Positions 56,116 to 64,000 of a stretch of 64,000 nt of DNA are shown in pieces (the stretch's first letter is position 1; each line of letters opens with the position of its first letter). Made by a program: the position numbers and the translations under genes. The DNA comes from Crossaster papposus (lineage: Eukaryota > Echinodermata > Asteroidea > Velatida > Solasteridae): NCBI GenBank assembly GCA_037893245.1, contig JBAIAA010000255.1, positions 1-64,000 of the forward strand. The letters are read 5' to 3'. Under the pieces are notes generated by a model, which saw nothing but the letters and a program-made list of their open reading frames with translations, did no database searches and was not told where the DNA came from.

Positions 56116-56535
56116 ACCCTATTTGATTTTGTTCATGACATTGATAAAAACATTTAAATTCACTGTTTCTAAAAAAACATATTGGATATGTTGGAGAGCT
56201 ATTTGCTATACGATATGGCTAAATAATCTCCTTTGTTTTGTGTTCCTGGTTGAGAAATATGTTTCTGGTATATGTTCATATAACCTGACACCTTAATATT
56301 GTTGTTTCCTTCTTTGGTTAAAAGAATGATGGCGCTTTCCCATCCAGTGACATTTCTCTCTCTGTGACTTGTATGGCTTAATTAAGCACGAATTAGTCTA
56401 GGCCCGTTATGTCCGAAATAAATGGAGTGGGCGAACACAAAAGACTAGATGACCGTTGTTGGTATAAGATAAATCAAATGTGATTTTATTTGGGGGTGCG
56501 AGGGGAGAATTGTAATCGCAAATTCTCTTGTGTTA

Positions 56536-56583
56536 GCAATAGCATGCTTTCGTGTCTTTACTGTTATGACACTCGTCAGTTGC
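56536..56583 (-). ncRNA. Hammerhead ribozyme (type I, PLE-like)
   Basis: On the minus strand, in order: GCAA (stem I), CTGACGA (conserved CUGANGA), stem II GTGTC and GACAC around an 11-base loop, GAAA, a short stem III (A-U and G-C around CAUG), UA as cleavage site, and TTGC closing stem I. Every conserved core base of the hammerhead is present, and all three helices form. The very short stem III with a four-base loop is what is known from Penelope-like elements. Cleavage would fall after the A. It lies about 400 bases downstream of the RT-tail stop codon, before the tandem repeats. Activity is inferred. Confidence 0.8.
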
Positions 56584-56986
56584 AGGTAGTTGATTCCATG
56601 GTAAGGAATCGGTTTTAACTCGCAGGGTGTGTGGGTTGGGTGTGGTCCAATCAGTGATCGTGAGTTAGTCTTGCATACGCACTGTGGACCTCCGAACAAT
56701 ATAGGTCCACACGATGCGGGAAGAGGTTACGGTTTGTGGACTTGCACACGTCCACAATCTGTTTTTCAGTTTCCGAAAAAGAGCGCTAGAGGAAAAACGG
56801 GTTAGGGTTATATATAGAAAAGATAGAAGGGACAGCTGAGAGGCCCATAATCCAAATTTGAGGGTAAATTTGTTTTGGGGAAGCGAGAAAAATTAGTATT
56901 TAGTCAAAGTTTGTTAACTACACGAAGACAAAGGAATGTCCACAGTGCGTATGTAAGGTAAAGTGTTTGGAACAAAGCCATGTACT

Positions 56987-57547
56987 TTAGTTGGTTCCGT
57001 GTTGTTCCTCTAGTAAAGAGAGCAGTATGTTGAGGGTTTGATCATGTTCAATAAGTTCTTCAAAGCCGGAGTTGGGTGGGAGTGGTTTGAGCACTTGTGG
57101 TAACTTGGCTCGTATTAGTTTTTCCCGGATGTTTTTGGCTTTTCGGAAAGCAATGAACGGGGGTTTAGGAAATATTTCCGAGAGTATTTCATTTCCTTGG
57201 ATAAAGTTCCAATGTTTGTTAACTGCTTGATGTAAGTCACGGTGGTTGATTGCTGGGTTGTACGTAGTGGAGAAGACAAGTGGAATTTGTTTGGATTTGT
57301 CTTTCACTACGGTTCCGTGTATCAATCTGGTTCTATCGGAATGCGATACTTTGGTTGTTGCTTTTTCAATTTCCGTGAGTTTGTAACCTCTGGTGGCTAG
57401 TTTCTCTGAGAAAGATTTGACTTTGTTTTTGTAATCATCCTTGTTGGTGGTGTTTCTAGCGTATCGGAGTGTTTCTCCGTAAATGAACGCTTTGAAAACG
57501 TGGGGTGGGTGGGATGATGTTTTGTGGAGATATTGGAAGGTTTCCAA
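56987..57547 (-). pseudogene. PLE RT protein, C-terminal half without GIY-YIG
   Basis: Open frame of 186 codons ending SLLEEQHGTN and a stop. It contains HVFKAFIYGETLRYARNTTN, then KSFSEKLATRGYKLTEIEKA, then IPLVFSTTYNPAINHRDLHQ, VNKHWNF, and PPFIAFRKAKNIREKLIRAK. This is the thumb and connection region that in endonuclease-bearing PLEs leads to the cysteine block and GIY-YIG domain. Here neither follows; the protein stops about 45 residues later. It overlaps, in another frame, the N-terminal part, which shows a deletion of the RT palm. Confidence 0.75.
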
Positions 57548-57873
57548 AGATGTTTTTTAGAGCGTTTGTTACGCATTAGGAAAGCAACTCGAAGTTTTCG
57601 ATTGAATGTCTTTATTTCACTCACGAGTGATGTTCGTTGTGGTTTAGCAGGAGTGGGAACGAAGTTGAGGCCTTTTCCTAAAGCAATTTTCTCGGTATGC
57701 GATAATGTTGCTTTGGATAGGTTGGTTATAAATGATTCGCATTGTTCTGCTAATAATTGTTGTTGTTGTTGATTGGATTTGGCTTTTTTGCTTTTGCATT
57801 TGCCAGAGAAAAGGTTTGATTTTTGTTTGCTAAGGGATCTCTTTCTTTCTTTATTTAGGTTTCTTCTTGCCAT
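57397..57873 (-). pseudogene. PLE RT protein, N-terminal part
   Basis: Starts MARRNLNKERKRSLSKQKSN with a basic, glutamine-rich stretch. It then reads LSHTEKIALGKGLNFVPTPA and LVSEIKTFNRKLRVAFLMRN, the N-terminal block typical of the family (compare the one at 1085). After about residue 115 the similarity jumps to the C-terminal half in another frame, so roughly the whole RT catalytic core is missing. Confidence 0.75.
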
Positions 57874-58108
57874 TGCTTTCCTGTGTGGAAATTAAATGGG
57901 GCACAATGTAAACAAGAAAAACGGTTTATCTCTTTTGAGAAGTTGTGGTAGTCTTGAAAAAGACCGTTTGGTTTATTGTGGTTGAAGAGATTCTTAGTAG
58001 GGATGTTTCCTTCTGATGCCTCTTGATCGTCGGGGCCTTGTGAAGAAACCCAGCAACTGTTGTGCTGTTTGGTGGTCTTGGCCTTGGTATTCAGCAAGCT
58101 TTTCCTGA

Positions 58109-58651
58109 TCAGCTCGTCTTGTGTCGGTGTATTTCGACTCCGCCAGGTTGAGTTGGCGCGTACTCTTCAAGTGCGACTTTTGTAAAAAGCGGCGATGTAC
58201 GGCTCTGCAATTTACTCCAACGTTCTGTGAACGATTTTTGGAGTTGCACCGATCGGTGTGGTCTTGGTGGCTTTACCCTGGTTTCCAGGTATGGAGGTGG
58301 TGTGGTGGTCTTTACATGTTTGGACAAAGATTGTATCTGTCGATTATGGTAATCCTTAGCAGAAGTCAAAATGTTGATCGTTTCTGCTAAGGCTTTCACC
58401 TCTTTGAATTTTGTCTCTGGTAGACGGTGGGAGCCAGAGACCGGTGGTGTGTTGCTAGAAGTGGATGGGCCGGGTTGATCGTCTAATTCTAGGGATAGAG
58501 GTAGAGATTCATCATCGCTGCCAAGTGGTGAACGTTGCCCGCAGGGTATACTTGAAGACGAACTGGATGGAGACGGAGACGGTGGTGGCTGGCTGGACTT
58601 GCTCTTGCTCTTGCTGGATTTGCTTTTGCTGAGTTTTGACATCTTGGACAT
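58109..58651 (-). CDS. Upstream ORF of the same retroelement
   Basis: 180 codons, intact from ATG to stop. The start (MSKMSKLSKSKSSKSK) is lysine/serine-rich, followed by a proline/serine-rich stretch and then a more ordered end (SVQLQKSFTERWSKLQSRTS). No domain recognised. Its position, orientation and closeness to the RT N-terminal part suggest an ORF1-type protein, or the detached N-terminus of the RT protein. It is preserved although the RT is not. Confidence 0.45.
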   Translation of the reverse strand: MSKMSKLSKSKSSKSKSKSSQPPPSPSPSSSSSSIPCGQRSPLGSDDESLPLSLELDDQPGPSTSSNTPPVSGSHRLPETKFKEVKALAETINILTSAKDYHNRQIQSLSKHVKTTTPPPYLETRVKPPRPHRSVQLQKSFTERWSKLQSRTSPLFTKVALEEYAPTQPGGVEIHRHKTS

Positions 58652-58699
58652 TTGATGGTTTGGTTGATATTCTCTGGGGTATATACGTACAGTTTTGTA

Positions 58700-59205
58700 A
58701 ACAGGTCAAAATGGTTTGTTATTATTCTGGCATCCTATCAATGTTGCTCTTAATGTTTTATATGCCCATTGCTATAATCTGTATAGAATTATGGTATGCA
58801 TTTTTCGTATGCATTTTTAACATGCTGACTTGTCATGTCACTTTATGTTTTGAATATTTAACTTCACACCGTCATTCCTAATTTGCATAAACAAGGACAT
58901 TATGCAATTTAATTATCAGATGTTAAGCAAGATTAAAAATACAAAAGTAAGATGTTTTAAATGTGATCAAAAGGCATTTGTTTCATGCCAATTCCACATG
59001 TTATTTCACGTCAGAGGTATTTAATTTGATGTAATATCCTTAATTTGCATAAAATAAGTAAATTTATGCTTAAACAAAACATGTGTTATACTTTATACAC
59101 CTAACATAAGAAAATATTAAATCTTAACAACAACATTAATGTTACAAATGCTTTTAAAGTATGTTTTGTTTGTGTGATAATGGTAAAATATGTCTTTTAA
59201 TGAGA
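58700..59205. other. AT-rich 5' region of the retroelement, nothing recognised
   Basis: No open frame or structured RNA noticed between the upstream ORF and the inverted terminal copy. Confidence 0.4.
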
Positions 59206-59513
59206 GAAACAGTCAATTTTATGACGTTTTATGACGTCATAACTAATTTGCATAAAAATAGGCGTTAACAGTGTCCGAAAAAATGGCACCAAATCTAGAT
59301 CAACTCATTAGAGTCCAAAGATCAAGTTTCAATGTTCAAAACAAAATGTTCACGCGTTTCCCACGGAATCCATAATATGGACGATGGCTGCAAGACTATA
59401 GTGCAAGTACTACATCTCCTCTTTAGCCACCAATGCAACGAGAACCAGGTTGTAGCGGTATAGCGTGCAAACGCCAACCTCTCCCTCAACCGGGCGACCT
59501 ACACACAAGAAAA

Positions 59514-60387
59514 TTTTAGGCCAACGTGTGAGTAGCGTGTTGTAATTTTGACAACACGCTGGCAAACGCTAACCAACGCTAGGCCAGCGTTAGCAACACG
59601 ATGAGCGCGTTACTCACACGCTGGGACACGCTGTCAAACGCTGAGGAATTTGTTTTTCTTCAAAATAGCTACAATTTCCAGCGTTTGCCAGCGTGTGACT
59701 GCACACGCTGGCGGCGCGTTTTAGATTCGTTACTCACGCGTCGAACACGCTAGGCAATCGTTATCAACCCGCTACTCACACGCTGGCGTACGCTGGCGTA
59801 CGATAGCGACACACTGGTTATGGCCCTGCCACACCAGGACGTTTTAGGCCAATGCACGAGTAGCGCGTTAAAAATAGTTGATACGCTGGCAATTGCTGAA
59901 CTTTCACAGAAAAAGTCAAGTGGAACCGTGATTTCAGCGTGTTCATACAGGTTGATAACGGGTTCATAGCGTATGCCGGCGCGTAAGTAGCGTGTGAGGA
60001 ACGCGCTCAGCGTGTAATGAACGCATCGCGTGTTGCCGAAGTTTCAACACGTTGGCCTAAAACGTTCTGGTGTGACAGGGCCATTACTGTAGTAGCGCGT
60101 CATCTTTTTGTACAACTAATCATATGTTCGTTGCCGTACGCTGGCGCGCGTTGGACCGCGCTACTCACACGCTGGGCTGTCGTTCATCAGTCGTCGAGCG
60201 CGTTACTAACGCATTATTCACGCGCTGGCGAACGCTATGAACCCGTTATTAACGCGTTATGGACACGCTGAAATCACGGTTCAACTTTACTTTTTCTGTG
60301 GAAGTTCAGCGTTCAGTGCCAGCATATCAACTATTTTTAACGCGCTACTCACGCGTTGGCCTAAAACGTTCTAGTGTGACAGGGCCA
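59514..60387. mobile_element. Harbinger-family MITEs (one with intact ends)
   Basis: 59821-60387 is bounded by TGGCCCTGCCACACCAGGAC and its inverse, with TTA on both sides (59818-59820, 60388-60390). An internal terminus at 60048-60083, also followed by TTA, suggests either two adjacent copies or one inside another. 59514-59815 is a further, truncated copy full of CACGCTGG and AACGCG motifs. Confidence 0.85.
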
Positions 60388-61579
60388 TTAAGAAGGTCAG
60401 AGGAGAGCTTCTGCCGCCGGCCGTTGATCGCTAGCCACTCGACAGGCACACTACACTCTAAGAAATAAGTACACAATGTTGCGTAAAATCTTACTCTTTG
60501 TGGTGGTAAAAAGGGAACATGGTCGTTTGCGGGGTAAAACGCTACGCAACAGGGGTTGTGTCAACATTTACTCAACTTCTGTGTAAAACGTTTACCCAAC
60601 AGCGACGTCAAAATTCTTACCCAATTTCGTTGCGTCAAAATTATACCCAATAAATGACTACCCTTTTGATACCCAGTTGGTTCAATGTTACCCAACACCT
60701 GTGTACGTATCCTGCCTTTTACTCAGCTATTGAGCACTTTTCCCCCAACAGTTGTGTCAATTTAATAAAAACAATTTTTTGTACAGCATACTCCAGTGAC
60801 ATGGACACGAATACCAGTTTTACTTCCACCTTCTTTATTCAATTGTTTATTTTAATTGACAGTTATTAAATGAAGATTTAAGTTTACATTCATTTGGTGA
60901 ACATATTTAACTAAAACAGTTTGTAATGCCTTAGAAATTTGGGTCTGAATCTCTTCACACATAGTGGGGCAGCCATTTTGAAAATTGTGCTGTTATTGCT
61001 TGTATTTAAAGGATAAATCTGTGGTGGTCCTATGTCCGATTACTTTCTCATGACAAACCAAATGTCATGCTTTTAAAGGCAAAATCCTAACACTCACCAC
61101 ACCTCAAACAATCATCAATGCAAATAACCTACCAGTGTTATGTTTAAATATTTTTCACATACATTTTGTAAGTTCAAACCTAAAGTTAATTCAATTAGTT
61201 TAATATAATAGCAAACTTTTACAAAATTACAACAAATTAAGTGAAACAAACCACAAAACAACAGCTGTTGTGTGAATTATACATGTACCGGTATATGCAC
61301 TCAAACCTACTTTTGTGTATCTTGACACATTGTATTTTGTTTCATGTTGTGTGTTGATTCAATTTACCATAGCCACAAAATAAGATTTAACTTCTCATTA
61401 AACAGATGCAAAATTCTACAAAATAAATTATCAATTTGCAAGTTGTATAGCCTTGTGTGCAACACAGCTAGAACTTTGTCTCTTGTAATCAAACAATACA
61501 GAATATTATAAATAACAAATTTAGTGTTCTTCCTCTACAACAGCAACTAAATAATTTGCTAGTGATGATTTTGTATTAA

Positions 61580-61669
61580 TTATTGAATTAAATCCTTTAT
61601 CCAACCTTCAAAATCGAATCTTGTATGGTGTACATCATCAGTGGTTGGAATACCCGGTGTCAGTGTCAT
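61580..61669 (-). pseudogene. Small possible terminal exon in the TA-flanked transposon
   Basis: After an acceptor-like TTTCTTTGCAG the minus strand encodes MTLTPGIPTTDDVHHTRFDF, then EGWIKDLIQ and a stop. It lies in the part of the element that corresponds to the coding fragment of the related copy. No family recognised. Confidence 0.35.
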
Positions 61670-61826
61670 TTCTGCAAAGAAAAATAAAAAGGGAAATGCA
61701 ATATGTAACTTGAAAAAATCCCCTCAGTTTATACATGCAATATTGTTTATAGCTCCATCATCCATGTGTTGATTAAACTGACCAGGGAACTGTCGACATT
61801 TCACCATATTTAATTACCAGCCTCAG

Positions 61827-61850
61827 CCCCCCCCCCCCCCCCCCCCCCCC
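61827..61850 (+). repeat. Poly-C run
   Basis: About 24 consecutive C, followed by CACCCCCACCACC-type sequence. Confidence 0.95.
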
Positions 61851-62823
61851 GCACCCCCACCACCACCCCCATCCCCACCCTAGCTTCATACTCTGATGAC
61901 AGGGAGTGACGTTCAGGCCAAATTACTGCGGTTTGAACACTTTCAATGTTACAACGCATTACATGTGTACATGTATACGTTGTTGACAACGTGACACTGC
62001 AATCCAATCATCAACCCTATTTTTCCACAAATATAACATACTTCAAATGCAGAACATAGCCCCCGTTTTCACAATAACGTATTTTATTGATCAGTACCTT
62101 GTATAGAGTAAATAATTACCTTCAAACCCAGAAATCGGCGATTTCGAATCCTATTTTTCGCAGCACGTTCGCAACTCCACGGTCCGCCATCTTGAATGCC
62201 GATGTCATTTCGAGAAGGCAACAGATGGGCAAAATGTACCCATTTCGAGGCAATATTTACCTATTTGCGGGCATAATGCCCATTTTGTTGTACGCTGCAA
62301 GGTCAACTTGACCTAGTAGCTAGGCAAATGTTCTTCCTTACACTAACGTTGCTTACAACTTCAATATTTTCGGTTGCTCAATAAAAAGGTCAAAGTTACT
62401 TTTCGAAGGGTACTGGTCAAATCCCCACTTAACCAATAATTGGGTAAGAAAGTACTCAACTTTTGTACCCAACACATTTACGCAGCGGATTTTGACACTT
62501 TGTTTTTAGAGTGTACAGATGCCCGTCCGGCCGCCGTACGACCTGTACAAATTGGTTGGCACCCTGCCGGATACCGCAGGGGTATCGAGTGCCTGCCGGA
62601 CACCGGCCGATAAACGGGCCAATAATTCGACCCCATTTCCAAGAAAGTCGGCCGATCGCCGGTCGGCGACCCCCCGGGCCCCGTCATGGCAGCGTACGGG
62701 GCACTTTTAATTGTGACTGTGACCGCCATATCGCACGATCTTTCGCCGACCTCTACACGCCGGCCGATGCCTAGAAATCGCACACGCCGCCCGGGCTCCG
62801 CTTTAATTGTGACTCGGGTATTA

Positions 62824-63385
62824 GCGCCGTGTAATTTGTTATAAAAGGGGGAGCGAGTCTTAACTGCAAAAATGTCCGGTTTACTTGATTTTGTGCACAA
62901 CAAGCGCGTCTCTTCGTAAAAACGAAAAATGCAATTAGGCCTACATGTATTGAGATGCCTGCCCCTTACAACATTCATTTTAAGACATTACACAGGTTTA
63001 GCTCCTAGAAGCAAGCCAGAACGATTGAGTGAGATTTGTTAAAGGCAGGATACACCATTGGTAATTGCTTGAATTATCACGATCGGGTTAATTAGAGGGG
63101 GGTGTATTAAATAGTAAATATCGTTTTACTGACCTGTCCAAAGTTTTACAATCATGGATGCTAAGAAAAGCAAGAAAAGCACAAACAAATGCATTCGTTT
63201 TCAACCGGCGTTGGGCAGTTGCAGTGGTTTTTTTCGCGATCGCCGTCCAATTACATGATATATAGCGCAATCGTTTTGCTGGATGCCCACAATCATTGTT
63301 TACTTTTAAATATTAAGTAAGATATTTCTTAATAATTTGGTAGTAAGTTTTTTCGATATCTGCAAATGGTGTATCCTACCTTTAA
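62824..63385 (+). repeat. Composite repeat, right part, with MITE copy
   Basis: Resumes with GCGCCGTGTAATTTGTTATA as at 40399. It ends in a full copy of the TAGGRTACACCATTG MITE at about 63043-63383 (GGCAGGATACACCATTGGTA to TGCAAATGGTGTATCCTACC). Confidence 0.8.
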
Positions 63386-63389
63386 GCTA

Positions 63390-64000
63390 TGGTCACAAAT
63401 CAGAGCAGCGAACGACCGATCAGTAGCCTGCTCGGTCGCTGCTGGAATTTAGGCATCGCCCAGCGATTTTTGGAGAAGTCGAGCAGGCTGTAGAGCCCCA
63501 GCGATGCCTGGGCGGTGACCTGTCGATTTCCCGTCGGTCGCCGGTCGATTTTAGGTCAAAACTGGGCGAAATCGCGGCAGTGACCGACCGGTGACCCTCC
63601 GATTGCCGGGCGGTCTCCCATCAGCCACCGGCTGATTTTAAAGAAATTGCCCGGCGGCCGGCCGGTAATCGACGGGGCTAGACGTCGCGGTGAATGGAGC
63701 TGGCGCTGCTGGACGCCGACCGATTTTGAACTCGCCTCCCAGTGACCGATTGATCTCCCAGCGGCGACCGGGCGTCGACCGGTCGGCAGCCTCTGACCTA
63801 GCGGCTTCGATTTTTGACTTAAATCGCTCAGCGGCAAACGCTCGATTAGGTGCCCGGGCAGCGACCGCCCAGGCACCGAGCGTATTTTGGGCGGCGGGTG
63901 AAAAGTGAGCAGGCGCCGCCCAAATGTTAACTCCGCGCTAAAACTTCAGCGGCGACCGAGCGATGCCCTAAAAACGAGCGGTGCCATAGGCGGCCGCCGC
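63390..64000. mobile_element. GC-rich degenerate repeat array at the right edge
   Basis: Dense GCGACCGA, CGGTCGGT and GCCCGGGC-like motifs after GGTCACAAATCAGAGC, similar in style to the subterminal arrays at 54650-55020 and 62520-62815. Probably the end of another transposon that continues past the window. Open frames here look like repeat translations. Confidence 0.5.

Larger units (their letters stand above)
55035..59410 (-). mobile_element. Penelope-like retroelement with tandem 3' repeats and an inverted 5' copy
   Basis: All coding parts read leftward (58651 to 56987). The downstream end carries five ~204-base direct repeats (55110-56110). One inverted copy of the same unit lies at the other end (59210-59400): CAGCCAT, CCGTGGGAAA, GAACATTTTGTTTT, GGTGCCATTTTTTCGGA and TTATGCAAATTA match. 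A hammerhead ribozyme consensus is at 56536-56583. Terminal repeats in direct and inverted arrangement plus a hammerhead fit Penelope-like elements. The RT core is deleted, so the copy is non-autonomous. Confidence 0.7.
60459..62514. mobile_element. DNA transposon of about 2.05 kb with TA duplication
   Basis: The left end CACTCTAAGAAATAAGTACA pairs with the right end read inward, CACTCTAAAAACAAAGTGTC. TA lies on both sides. The outer GC-rich array continues across it (CTCGACAGGCACAC to CAGATGCCCGTCC). Related to 48584-50692 (AAGGGAACATGGTCGTT is shared near the left end). Confidence 0.85.
54588..62823. mobile_element. Nested transposon block, outer element with TAATACC ends
   Basis: The left end TAATACCCCAGTCACAATTG pairs with the right end read inward, TAATACCCGAGTCACAATTA. 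Next to both ends are GC-rich degenerate CGGCC/GCCGG arrays (54650-55020 and 62520-62815). The flanks are adjacent parts of the composite repeat as seen intact at 40370-40410. The present length reflects insertions: PLE (55035-59410), Harbinger MITEs (59514-60387) and a TA-flanked element (60459-62514). Confidence 0.75.

Noticed and set aside
59420..59520. Short minus-strand peptide (LYRYNLVLVALVAKEE) considered as an upstream receptor exon
   Set aside because: Only a chance likeness to the YEL.L motif; no donor in the right place, and it lies within the nested transposon block.
1..64000. CRISPR arrays, bacterial operons, rRNA
   Set aside because: No such pattern; the sequence is eukaryotic with spliced exons and animal transposons.

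Overview
The window is gene-poor, transposon-rich animal DNA. Spliced exons, tRNA-derived SINEs, Penelope-like, DIRS-like, hAT and Harbinger elements, many foldback MITEs, long poly-C/poly-G tracts and a short (CCCTAA)n array together suggest a marine invertebrate, most likely a deuterostome such as an echinoderm, hemichordate or lancelet. The species call is inference. Nothing looks bacterial or viral.

The one host gene I can support is a GABA-B-type class C GPCR on the minus strand. I rebuilt 14 coding exons between 52216 and 15034. Every exon has AG/GT borders and all exon phases join without conflict (about 593 codons). They cover most of the Venus-flytrap domain and the membrane core up to the segment before the last helix. 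The start (signal peptide, first lobe) and the end (last helix, cytoplasmic tail) were not found. The last visible exon carries one extra base that breaks the frame. The introns are packed with mobile elements.

Layout. 1-1060: reverse-transcriptase pseudogene on the minus strand. 1085-8885: Penelope-like element (PLE) on the plus strand, split by a 5.2-kb hAT-like insertion (about 1563-6779) that contains a 2.1-kb G-rich satellite, and again by a 241-bp MITE with an exact CTG duplication. 8900-10035: inverted repeats and a long-TIR MITE. 10040-14168: Harbinger element with a broken transposase and a second ORF. 14281-15760: MITE and minisatellite. 15034-52216: the receptor gene with intronic elements: a long inverted repeat carrying nuclear-receptor-like DR1 motifs (16779-20628), a DIRS remnant (28478-30660), foldbacks, a CR1/Jockey-like LINE fragment (38890-39645), SINE composites, and PLE tails at 18.6-19.4 kb and 47.8-50.8 kb. 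54028-63385: a SINE composite opened by a nested block (54588-62823). That block holds a PLE without visible endonuclease, Harbinger MITEs and a 2-kb element flanked by TA.

The most striking signal is a complete hammerhead-ribozyme consensus on the minus strand at 56536-56583. It lies in the 3' region of the endonuclease-lacking PLE, just before five ~204-bp tandem repeats.
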